Assembly: GCF_000182565.1 (NCBI RefSeq)
Contig: NW_015971547.1
Location: forward strand, 699,510-763,509
Direction of reading: 5' to 3'
Source: Spizellomyces punctatus DAOM BR117
Taxonomy: Eukaryota; Chytridiomycota; Chytridiomycetes; Spizellomycetales; Spizellomycetaceae
Length of the DNA: 64,000 nt
A model generated the notes under the pieces. The model worked only from the letters and a program-made list of their open reading frames with translations, was not told the origin of the DNA and searched no databases. This document shows positions 1-11,000 of the stretch, piece after piece; position 1 is the stretch's first letter; each line of letters opens with the position of its first letter. The translations under genes were made by a program, and so were the position numbers.

Positions 1-2340
1 GTGTGTCTAATGACATCCAGCATGACTCCAAGACCCCAGAAGATCACCTGGACCACCTCAAGCAGGTTCTGCAAGCCCTCAGGCAGAACAAGCTGTATGC
101 CAACCCCAGCAAGTGCCAGTTCTTCAAGCAAGAAGTAGAGTTTCTTGGCCATGTAGTCTCACATGAAGGAGTCAAGCTTGACCCCAAGAAAGTGCAGACT
201 GTTCAAGAATGGCCCACCCCTCAGAGTGTCACTGAAGTCAGACAGTTCATGGGCCTGGTGAACTACTTCCATAGCTTTCTGGAGGACCTGGCAGAGCAAG
301 CTGCACCATTGACAGACCTGTTGAGGAATGACAAGCCCTGGACCTGGTCTGAACCTCAGGAGAAAGCTTTTCAGCAGCTGAAGGATATGGTTACCAAAGC
401 TCCTGTACTCAGACCCTTTGACCCAGCCTTGCCTACCACTGTCTTCCCTGATGCCTCAGGCTATGCAGTTGGAGCATGGCTTGGACAGGATGATGGGAAA
501 GGCATGAGACCAGTTGCCTACCACTCCAGGAAGATGGCCCCAGCAGAGACCAGATATGACACCAGAGAACAAGAGCTGTTAGCCATCCATGATGCCCTCA
601 GAGTTTGGAGGCCCTACTTGGAAGGAACCCCCTTCAAAGTTATCTCAGACCACCAGTCCCTCAAGTGGCTACAGAACCAGCCCTTCTTGACCAGAAGACA
701 AGCCAGATGGGTCATGAACTTCCAATCTTTTGACTTTGAGATTGGCTATGGCCCAGGAAGACTCCACACAGTGGCAGACATCCTGTCTAGAAGACCAGAC
801 CTGGCCCTAAGATGCATCAAGTGCAAGGCCTTGGTGACAGCAGAGTTGAATGCTGTGACCCACACCACCAGCACCCTTCAAGAGAGATTGAAGACCAGTA
901 CCACAGAAGACCCAGAACTTCAAGAGCTCATCCAAGCTTTGGATGACCCCAGGAGACCAGAAGACCAGCAACAAAGGCTCAAGTACCTCAGCCATCAAGA
1001 TGGGTTACTCTATTTCCAGGGCAGGATCTTTGTTCCTAGTGACCCAGACCTAAGGTTGAGCCTACTCCAAGAAACCCATGACACTCAGTATGCTGGACAC
1101 TTTGGCATCACCAAGACCCATGATGCCCTAGCAAGGCATTACTACTGGCCAAGGATGTACAAGGACATTAAGAAGTATGTCAAGTCTTGTGATTCCTGCC
1201 AGAGAAGCAAACCTAGTCAGCAACCACCAGCAGGCTTGCTGCAGCCCCTCCCAGTACCTAAGACCAGATGGAGCCAGATTTCCATTGACCTGATCCCTGA
1301 CCTACCTGTGACTTCCTCTGATCACAATGCCATCTTTGTCATTGTTGACAGATTGTCAAAGAGAGGCCACTTCATCCCTACCACCACCAGAGCCTCAGCC
1401 AAGGACCTGGCCCTGCTCTTCTTGAAGCACATCTTCAAGCACCATGGCCTCCCAGAAGTGATTGTATCAGACAGAGACACCAAGTTCACCAGTTCATTCT
1501 GGTCCAACTTGATGCAACTCTTAGGCTGCAACACCCTCCTAGCCACTGCAAGGCACCAGCAGACCAATGGACAGGCAGAGAGAACCATCAAGACTTTGAC
1601 GATTTACCTCAGAGCTTTCCTGCAGTACAACATGAAGAATTGGGAAGATCTTCTCCCCTTTGCTGAGTTTGCCTACAACAACAGTATCTCAGAAACCACA
1701 GGCTTTACCCCATTCTACTTGGAGAATGGCCAGCATCCCAGGACCCCAGCAACACCACCAGGAGAAAGCAATGATCTTGAAGCAACAGACTTCCACCAGT
1801 ATATTCAGCAACTGCTTCAAGTAGCCAAGGATAACATGATACTGGCCCAAGAAAGACAAGTTCAGCAAGCCAACAAGTCTCTCAGCAAAGCTACCCCCTA
1901 GGCTCCAAAGTTTGGCTGTCTAGAGAAGGTATCACCCCAGAAGAAGAAGCCCAGAGGCCAGCCCAGAAACTTCTTCACCCCTGGCTTGGACCTTACAGAA
2001 TCAAGGCCAAGGATGAATTTCAGAATTACACCCTGGAGCTCCCCAGCACCATGAAGATTCATCCAGTGTTCCATGTGAGACTCCTCAAGCCTTACCTGGA
2101 CCCCACAGAGGAGTTCCCTACCAGACCAGTACCCCCTGAGCCTGAGCCAATTACCAGCAAGGAGAAGAGTTTTGGGAAGTTGAGAAGATTCTTGACCACA
2201 AGACCAGAAGGAAGAAGAATCTCTACCTCATCAAGTGGAAAGGCTATCCCTCCTCTCAGAACACCTGGGAACCAGAAGAATACCTCCTACCCCATGGCAG
2301 AGAAATCTTGAAGGAGTTCCTAGCCCAGAAGGGAGCTTAA
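1..2340 (+). pseudogene. Ty3/gypsy chromovirus pol, 3' part, frameshifted
   Basis: This is the downstream part of a Ty3/gypsy polyprotein, open from the left edge. In order it shows the end of reverse transcriptase (KCQFF, EVEFLGHVVS, VRQFMGLVNYF), RNase H (DASGYAVGAWL, REQELLAIHDAL, SDHQSLKWL), the integrase zinc-binding HHCC region (about 1098-1200, HYYWPRM, CDSCQRSK), the integrase core (SIDLIPDLP, DRDTKFTS, ARHQQTNGQAERT) and a GPY/F-type module. A C-terminal chromodomain lies at about 2165-2340 ([18 protein letters not shown]), which marks it as a chromovirus. The frame breaks twice: at a C-rich run near 1893-1901, where a stop interrupts, and again near 2160-2172. The terminal stop is at 2338-2340. 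The breaks suggest an inactive copy, although sequencing errors in homopolymers could mimic them. Gag and protease lie outside the window. Confidence 0.95.
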
Positions 2341-2356
2341 TCTTAAAGTGGGGGAG

Positions 2357-2779
2357 TGTGACAGAATTCTTCTGTCAGTGCTATGGTTATACTGGTTAGA
2401 TGTGGTTCCAAACTAGTGGTCACATGACTTTGCTGATGGTGTCAGCATTCATTTGACCAGAATTAGATAAATAAGCAGATTTAGCCATTTCTGGCTAAAT
2501 TAGATGAGTATCCTGACACACTGGCATCTGCCCCTTTCAATCAAGTGGCACAGTGTATTTAGGATGACTTGTCTCACTTGTGATTGGCTATAAATGGTGC
2601 AATAGGCTGACAAATAGTTTAGGATGATGTGGGTGAGATCTGATTGGGTAGTTAGGATATAGCATTTGTCAGCCCCTTTGTCTATAAAAAGAGGACCTCT
2701 CTGAGGCCCCTCAAAGGAAAAATAACAAGTAGTAACCAAGTCTTCCCTAGTTTTCTGTTGTCTTCTTGTCCCTGCTGTA
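2357..2779 (+). repeat. Probable 3' LTR of the gypsy element
   Basis: A purine-rich tract (2345-2355), the expected polypurine tract, follows the pol stop. The sequence then begins TGTGACAG, a typical LTR start with TG. A TATA-like box lies inside it at about 2683. The right boundary is uncertain, because the 5' LTR is outside the window and no target-site duplication can be checked. I place the end just before the copia-like coding sequence that begins near 2780. Confidence 0.7.
2683..2690 (+). promoter_or_regulatory. TATA-like box in the LTR
   Basis: The sequence TATAAAAA lies in the distal part of the presumed LTR, where the U3 promoter would sit. A short GA-rich leader follows it. The call rests on motif and position only. 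Confidence 0.45.
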
Positions 2780-2781
2780 TA

Positions 2782-2937
2782 GGTGGAGGCATTGCAGATA
2801 AACAAATCACGATTCTGGACATGGATATGAAGGAGCAGATGGCTGATTACTTCACCAAGCCATTAACCCAGGAGGATCATAATCGATTGAGACAGCGAAT
2901 CATGAGTGGACTGGATAATATTCAAATGCACACATGA
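2782..2937 (+). pseudogene. Ty1/copia RNase H C-terminal remnant
   Basis: An open frame ending in TGA at 2935-2937 encodes the end of a Ty1/copia polyprotein. It carries the hallmark ADYFTKPL (family consensus ADxxTKPL) after an acidic and hydrophobic lead, and then an RLRQRI-type tail. This is a different superfamily from the gypsy element immediately upstream. Only about 50 codons remain on this side. The upstream copia sequence is absent, which is what insertion of the gypsy element into a copia copy would produce. The left limit is approximate. Confidence 0.8.
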
Positions 2938-3020
2938 CCCATGTATGTGGCAGCAAACTTTGTGGAAGTGCAACTGGATGATAATGGTGGAATGTGAAAA
3001 ATGAATATGAATAATATTAT

Positions 3021-3894
3021 CTACACAGCAATACCCAAACCACCCAAACCACCCAGTCCGCCTGCACTGCCCACACCACCAAAACCACCAAAAGGACCAA
3101 ACAGACCCTCAAAACCCTCCAAATCCTCGCCCTCCAACTCCTCCTCAGTCTCCTCCTCCCCCTCTTCCTCACCCCTTCTCACCACCTCCGCAAACTCCTC
3201 CCCTTCATCCATCACCACCTCTTCCAAGAGTCTGGTGAGCTTCGTGATCTTGTCACATACTGCAACTGCAGCCTTCTTCTTCGCATGCTGGGCTTTCTCC
3301 TTCTGGAGCTCACTAGGTGGCCATGAGCCTCCAGTCTTGTACCCTCTGTTCAAACTAAGGTCCTGGAGACCATGGTATGTGCCAAGTGCTTGCAAATGGA
3401 TGGGACTCTGTACAGGCAACAACCGCATAACATCCCTCTCAGTCTTGGCCAAACCCAAATGCCTTCACAACACCTCCTCTTGGTCCTTCCGATGTTGCAA
3501 AAAGGCCCAATGCCGTGCTGCCTCCACAAACTCGCTTTCAAGTGTGCTCAGTCTGTGTGCAGGCTCCGGCATCTTCCCCACCACACTGGCTACCCTTCCT
3601 CTTAGCCCCTAAAACCACAGCCTCAAAAACCCTCCTCCTGGGTCTCTCCTCCAAAATGGAAGTCTCCCTCCCTATGCCAGACGGTCCCACACCCAACACC
3701 ACACTTGGAGTGGTGGTCTCGGCCTCTGAAGGAGGAGGGGCTGGGAAAAGCCCTGGTTGCTCCATAGGGACCAAAGGGACATCAGAACTGGCTGTGGAGC
3801 TCTCCGCTGTCATCTCACACAACTGCCACGAGAACAAGGTATGCAAAGTTTCACTGGGAACTTTGCCTTTTCCCTTCTCTTCCTTGGGGGCCAT
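3021..3894 (-). pseudogene. Degenerate TE-associated acidic/Gly-rich ORF
   Basis: Minus-strand coding-like sequence is broken across frames. It starts at an ATG (3894) with a Lys-rich N-terminus (MAPKEEKGKGK). It continues through a stretch readable in a second frame (an ESEFVEAARHW-like segment near 3500) and ends as an acidic region (EEEGEEETEEELEGED) followed by Gly-rich repeats of GGF and GGLGGL type (about 3020-3110). I do not recognise the family. Its position among LTR elements and its in-frame breaks suggest a decayed transposon gag-like or accessory protein. The plus strand also has a long open frame here, but it is Pro/Ser low-complexity and is probably the shadow. Confidence 0.4.
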
Positions 3895-3899
3895 ACTAC

Positions 3900-3921
3900 A
3901 AAAAAAAAAAAAAAAAAAAAA
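3900..3921. repeat. 22-nt A tract
   Basis: An uninterrupted run of 22 A on the plus strand lies 5 bases from the start of the minus-strand ORF described above. It may be a poly(A) tail left by a plus-strand retroposon, or a simple homopolymer at an insertion boundary. Confidence 0.9.
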
Positions 3922-4090
3922 CTGGAAACACCATTAGCAGCTAGCCAAATGAGCTCTGCAAGTCTGCAATGCTGTCACAGCAGGTCTTACAGTTGATAGA
4001 AGTATGTGTGAAAGTGTAGAAAGTCAGTGGGCAATGGGTTCTTGTCTTGTAAAGAAAATAGCAGTTCAGACTTTTGACAGGTCTGAGTGG

Positions 4091-4152
4091 GGGTGTTAGC
4101 GATCACAGGTAGCAGACCTCTAAGCCACTTAACCGCTACGCCACGCAGGCGC
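4091..4152 (-). repeat. tRNA-derived SINE-like or tRNA relic
   Basis: The minus strand contains TGGCGTAGCGG, a full match to the RNA polymerase III A-box consensus, embedded in a D-arm-like context (GCGTGGCGTAGCGGTTAAG). About 40 bases downstream is a partial B box (GATCGCTAAC, which departs from GWTCRANNC). I could not fold a complete tRNA cloverleaf. A tRNA-derived SINE head or a decayed tRNA fits the surrounding repeat-rich context. Confidence 0.4.
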
Positions 4153-4457
4153 ATCTTCACTGTGCCACGCGCCACATGTGCCATGCGCGTCATTAGATTT
4201 CTCTTGCATCGCTAGTAGTATATTCAATGGTGACTTCTTAACATACAATAGACTTACATCTATACAAGAGTATAGTTCACTCTGTTCCTACTCTCTATCA
4301 CTAATACATTCCCTATAGGAATATACCCTCACTAGCTAACAATCAGAACTCTTTTCTTGTTGTTTGAATCAGTTTCCTAGCACAATTTTCAATAGGTTAT
4401 GAGCCCTGAATAGGCATAACTGACTTCACAACTTCAAAAAACTAGATTTTGATCTCC

Positions 4458-4520
4458 ACACCTACCTACCTGTCTATTTGACATCCTACCTGCCTACCTA
4501 CCTGCCTCCTTACCTTCCTA
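4458..4520. repeat. Imperfect CCTA/CCTG tetranucleotide microsatellite
   Basis: Irregular tandem CCTA and CCTG units continue for about 60 bases with short interruptions. Confidence 0.75.
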
Positions 4521-5018
4521 TCATCATCATCAGATCATGTGCAATCACACAGTACCCTGTCCCATCATACTAACTTGCCTTTGACTAGCAATGTCAGAAA
4601 ATGATTTGACAAGAATATAGCTGCACTGTAGGGCTTTCCAGATATGCTTTGGTTTGAGTCAATAGGTTCAGGACTTGCCGAGTTTGTTATTCAATTTCTG
4701 TCACGGACCTGCATGCAGGTTGATGAATGAATTCACTTAATTCTAAACAACGAAACATATGCCCTGTTTATATTCCAGGTAGAGACACATATGGAAAGAC
4801 TTGTATTTAAGGTCTATATGCGTGGCAACATCCAAGCGGGTCCCAAATAATGCTTAGACCCCATGCAATGTATGATCGATCGATCTCACATGATACCCCA
4901 GCTCATGTGATATGTGGCACCTATATGTCACCAGCAGCTCGAGATCTCCGCAGTGTAGCATGCTACAGGGTGGAGAATCGACACCAGCGTTGCGCACTCT
5001 AGAGAGACGTGCATCAGT

Positions 5019-8000
5019 ATGAGCGCAGCGTCCGCTTTGGAGCCGCTCTCCAGAATTCTGGCTGAATTGCGGTCCCGGTACGTTCTTTGTGGTCGAGCTA
5101 TGGTACCAACTTGGAGGTCTTATCCGTCGTCCTTTCCTTGTATTTGAACAGGAATGACGATGCTCGTCTGAGAGCCGCAAATGAATTGAGAGACCACGTA
5201 AAGTATTTCCGCACCTGTCTGGTTGGAGTCACACATCGTTGACATCTAGAATAGGTTATAGCTGTTTCGCGCGAGATTTCAGGGGAGGCATTCACCAAAT
5301 TCGTGAATGATGTGAATCGCCGAATATTTGAACTTATTCACAGCAACGACAACAATGACAAGATTGGTGGAATTTTAGCCATTGGTATTTCAGTGTAGAA
5401 ACTGCGACATGAACGCTTGCCAGGATGGTTGATAGGTGTCATCTTCAGACAAGCTGATCGATTTCGATGGCGAAGAAAATACCACCAAAATTACACGATT
5501 CGCAAATTATCTCCGAATTGTTTTGCCGGGGAGTGATCCACAAATTACAATCCTGGCAGCGAAGGCATTGGGTAAGCGGAAGCCTGCCAAGTGATGCCGA
5601 TAAATTATTTACCTATCTTTTGCAGGACGCTTGGCGCTTTCAGGTGGTACACTCACCGCGGAGTTTGTGGAGTTTGAAGTAAAGCGCGCTCTCGAATGGT
5701 TGCAAGGTAAGGTGAAGCGAGCTTAGATACTGTCCTGTATTCTTAAGACCAAATGCCTATAGGAGATCGACATGAGGCCAGGCGCTATGCCGCAGTGCTT
5801 GTACTACGTGAATTGGCCGTGAGTGCCCCCGACGTTGATATACGCCTACGTTGGGCAAATCCTTGACCTGATTTGGGCGGCGCTGAGAGATAATAGGGTA
5901 GGTATGCGATAGAGTACCACTGAATATCAGACTATCTCATCAATTGGCAGGTAGTGATACGAGAAGGGGCGGCGGATGCACTTAACGCGACGTTGGCCCT
6001 CGTTCAAGTCCGAGAGAATAGACAAAGGAAACAGTGGTATCAGAAGATCTTAGAAGAAACTCAAAGAGGCTTCAAAACCGGCAATGCAGATGCCATCCAC
6101 GGATCGCTTTTAACGTTAAGAGAGCTGATAAGTCAGAAAGGGATGGTAAGACTAAATATCATCGCTACAGTTTGCGACACGATTTTCAACTCTGGAAGCT
6201 AGTATCCCCAAGAAAAGTACAAAGGTCTATGTGAATCGGTGTTGAAGTACAAGGATCATCGAGATGGCCTAGTTCGTCGTACCGTTATCTTGATGATTCC
6301 ATCCCTAGCACAATTCGACGCTGCGGATTTTGTCGCTGCCTATTTGAATGGGTGTATGGCATATTTACTCTCGCAGCTGAAGAAGGACCGTGACCGCTCA
6401 GCGGGTGAGCTGATGAACTGCATTTGAGAAATTTCCGATATGTACTCAACACATACCGTCTTCTTACAGCCTTTATCGCAATCGGTAAAGTTGCCATTGC
6501 TGTTGGAAGCAGCATAGGACCATATCTGGATGGAACGCTTCAGAATATCAAAGATGGCTTGAACATTAAAGGGTCGTTACACTCTTTAAATGTTATTTTC
6601 AAGCTAGCTTAAACCGTCTCATACGTTGACCTTACAGGAGGGGCAGAGTTACCCATGAAGCACCTATTTTCCAGTGCATCAGCATGCTTGCTCAAGCGGT
6701 CGGTCCAGCTCTTACCAAATACATGCACGATCTACTTGAGCAGATGTTTTCCGGTGGACTTTCTGAGCCATTGCGCCAGGCTCTGGTTGACCTCTCGGTG
6801 TACATCCCACCACTCTTAAGTATCATCCAAGGTATTGCAGTCCTATATCCCTACTGTTATTAGGTGCTAGGCTACCCATCAATCTAATGACCTGATTTAT
6901 GTTAAAGAGAGATTATTGAACTTGCTTTCCATGATCCTTTGTGGTCAACCATATCGCCACCCGGGCTCACCAGCGCGTACCACGCAAACACCTCTCACGG
7001 GCACTATGCGAGATTTTCAGGTGCGACGGAATGACTGTGGGTCCACCGTATCTTCTGCTTAATCAATTATTTGACCAGACCCAAACCGAAGTCCATGATG
7101 TCGAAACCATAATACTCGCCTTGACTACACTAGGAGGCTTTGACTTTGCAGGTTCTAATGTGATTGCTCTCGGTACCTGTAGCCACATCTAAGCTCATCT
7201 AAATGTCCTTAGGGTACATGCTGCACGAACTCATTCGCGAATGTGCTGTTTCATATTTGGACGACGATAACACGGAAGTTAGAAAAGCGGCTGCTCTGAC
7301 CTGTTGCCACCTGCTTGCGCGAGATCCTGTGTGCTACCAGGTACCTGTTAATATCTTTCACTGTCGCAGCTTCGTCAAGACATTGTGTGACCCTTGAAAT
7401 AGACCAGCAATCATGCCATGCAAATCATGGGCGAAGTATTAGAGAAGCTTCTAACTGTTGGAATAACTGACCCAGGTCCGGTAGCAGTGCATTCAAGGGG
7501 TTGGCATGATTCCCTCATTCACGCAGAATCGCTTCGCAGATCCGGTTATACGGCAAGCGGTTCTATCCTCTCTAGACGAACGCTTTGATTATCACTTGGC
7601 CCAAGCCGAACATATACGCACGCTCTTCATTGCACTGAATGATGAAGTTTTTACGATACGTGAGCTGGCGATAACGATCATCGGTCGCTTGACAGTTCAG
7701 AATCCGGCCTATGTTCTCCCGTCACTGCGCAAAACCTTAATTCAGCTTCTAACTGAACTAGAGTATTCGGGGGCAAGGTAGCGCAATGATCAGGATGTCT
7801 GTCATAGTCTACGTTGTTCCTAATCACATCCACTTAGTCGTCAACGAGAGGAAAGCGCTCGGCTTCTGAGTCATCTCGTCTCCGCCGCTCAAAGGCTTAT
7901 TAAACCCTATGTTGAACCTATTCTGAAAGTGCTTCTTCCCAAAGCGAGAGATCCAAGTTCTGGGGTTGCGTCGAGGGTGTTGACTGCCATTGGGGAACTC

Positions 8001-11000
8001 GCACCAGTTGGTGGTGAAGGGCTGCTTCCTTTTTTGGATGATTTGATGCCGATTATTATGGAGACCCTGCAAGACCAGAGTAGTTCCACGAAGCGGGAAT
8101 CAGCATTGCGTACGCTTGGCCAACTGTCGAGTAATACCGGCTGGGTCGTGGAACCTTACCTCAAATACCCGAATCTCCTTGGAGTGTTAATTGATATTTT
8201 GAAGACCGAACAGTCACCTGGGATTCGCCGAGAAACCGTGAAAGTTATGGGCATCATTGGTGCCTTAGATCCTTACAAGCATAAGGTAGTGAAGGTGCGA
8301 TTCTCATACTTCGTCTTCACCATTAAGCAATTTTTTAGATTGCATCGCGAGACCCTGAAACCGTCATTAGTGGAGCTATTGCAGAAATTCAAGCAATGCC
8401 CTTAACCATGAGTCCATCAGCGGAAGATTATTATCCTACGGTTGCCATAAATGCGTTGATGAAGATATTACGTGACCCATCCTTGAGCATTCACCATACA
8501 GCCGTCATCCAAGCTGTGATGTACATCTTTAAAACCCTAGGACTTAAGTGTGTCCCGTTCCTGCCGCAGGTGAGGAATCCAGAAGCCTTGTACCACCCTA
8601 TAGGTTTACTCACTAAATTCACAAGATTATGCCACCATTTCTTACCATGATGAGGACGTGTCCAATTGGGATGCTGGAGTTTCACTTCCAGCAATTGGGA
8701 CTTCTGGTCTCTATAGTAAAGCAACACATCCGCAGCTACCTAACGGATCTACTTTCGCTGATACAAGAGTACTGGAGCCCGACATCGAACATTCAAATTA
8801 CTATTTTGTCTCTGGTGGAAGCGATTGCTATAGCGCTGGACGGAGAATTCAAGGTCTATCTACCCACCCTCCTTCCTCAAATGCTCCAAATCTTCGATGC
8901 CGATACAAGCGAAAGACGTCAGCCAACTCAGAAGGTTCTGCATGCAATGATAACATTCGGTTCCAACTTAGAGGAATATTTGCATTTGGTGGTACCCGTG
9001 GTAGTAAAGCTTTTCGAGAAACCGGACGTTCCAGTGCATCTGCGCAAGCATGCCATTCAAACAATTGGCATGCTTTGCAAGAAAATTAATTTTGCCGACC
9101 AAGCCTCGCGGATTATCCATCCGCTCGTTCGTGTGCTGGCAATACCGCAGCCGGAACTGCGTGCAGCGGCGATGGACACGCTTTGCGCCCTTGTGTACCA
9201 GCTGGTGTCCGATTTTGCCATTTTTATCCCCATGATCAACAAGGTAGCGTCCATTCTTTGATTCGATCCCTCACCGTAGACTCAACTAAATGGAATCACC
9301 AGATGTTGGTTAGGCATCACATACAGCATCCGAAATATGACCTGCTAGTTTCGAAGTTACTAAAGAATGAACCATTGCCCCAAGAATTGGGTAGTGATGG
9401 TGAAGAAAGGTACACCCGAACTGATGCGAGGATGTTTCTACGATACTTACCATCGATAAGCAGATATAGCGAAACCCTCGCCGATGACTCACCCGCAGAA
9501 GCGGCAACGAAGAAGCTGCCAGTCAATCAGCAGCAACTCAAGAAAGCGTGGGAAACGTCGCAACGCTCAACAAAAGATGATTGGGCGGAGTGGATCCGTC
9601 GCTTCAGCGTGGAGTTACTAAAAGAGTCCCCTTCGCACGCCTTACGAGCATGTGCAAGCTTAGCCGGCGTGTACTACCCCTTAGCTCGCGAACTGTTCAA
9701 TGCAAGCTTCGTATCATGTTGGAGCGAACTGTACGATCAGTTTCAAGATGAGCTTGTACGTTCTCTCGAAACTGCTCTTACATCCCCAAATATACCGCCG
9801 GAAATACTACAAACTCTCTTGAATCTTGCTGAGTTCATGGAGCACGACGACAAGGCTTTGCCAATCGACATCCGCACTCTAGGGCTGTATGCTGCCAAGT
9901 GTCACGCATATGCAAAGGCTCTACACTACAAGGAATTGGAATTCATTTCGGAACCCCTCACTAATACCATCGAAGCGCTTATCAGCATCAACAATCAGCT
10001 ACAACAGCCAGATTCTGCTATTGGAATTCTTACGTATGCCCAACAAAACCATGATGTTGAACTAAAGGAATCTTGGTACGAAAAACTACACCGATGGGAG
10101 GATGGCTTGGCCGCTTACGAGAGAAAGCAAGCCGAGGATCCGCTGTCAGTAGAGGCCACATTGGGAAGGATGCGGTGTTTGCATAATCTTGGGGAATGGG
10201 AAGCTTTATCGCAGCTTGCCCAGGAACGCTGGGCTTACGCAAACAGCGATGTTAAAAAGGCCATAGCACCTCTCGCCGCTGCTGCGGCCTGGGGCCTCGG
10301 TCAGTGGGATCTCATGGATGAATATATTGCGGTAATGAAGCAAGAATCTCCGGACAGTGCCTTTTTCCGTGCCATTCTCGCGTTGCATCGAAATCTGTAC
10401 CCTCAGGCAGCCCGCTTTATTGATAAAACTCGCGATTTGTTGAACACGGAGCTCATGGCTTTAGTGGGGGAAAGCTACAGTCGTGCCTATAAGTAAGCGT
10501 CCATAGAAAGGTATTGTCAGTGAAGCATGTCTAATCGTGTGCTGAAAATTGTAGCGTGGTGGTGCGCATTCAAATGTTGGCCGAGCTGGAGGAAATAATT
10601 ACCTACAAACAATTGTACGAACAGCCGGACCGCCAGGCCGCTATTCGAAGGACGTGGATGTCGCGGTATGCATTCATCAATGCACTGTCAGGGAGTGACA
10701 ACTAAACATTTTCTTTTAAATAGGCTGCGAGGATGCCAGAGAAACGTGGAAGTGTGGCAGAGAATTCTTAAAGTTAGAGCTCTGGTGATAGCCCCGCAAG
10801 ATGACATGGAGATGTGGATAAAATTCGCAAATCTGTGCCGGAAAAGTGGGAGGTTAGGCTTATCGCATAAAACACTCTCTGGGCTGCTTAATGTGGAAGC
10901 GAAAGATTTTAGTACCTTGGTGAGTAATTGGGCAAGTGGGGCGAGGAGACACTGATGATTTACTGAACAGATTCACAGGCCATTCGAGATGACGCTCCAC

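Larger units (their letters stand above)
3922..5018. other. Repeat-rich AT-biased intergenic DNA before TOR
   Basis: Apart from the tRNA-like relic and the microsatellite I see no gene here. Short open frames lack family features. The last few hundred bases would hold the TOR promoter, but I recognise no motif in them. Confidence 0.6.

Noticed and set aside
3001-3612. Plus-strand Pro/Ser-rich open frame
   Set aside because: Low-complexity sequence that mirrors the Gly/Glu-rich minus-strand frame. No domain features on the plus strand.
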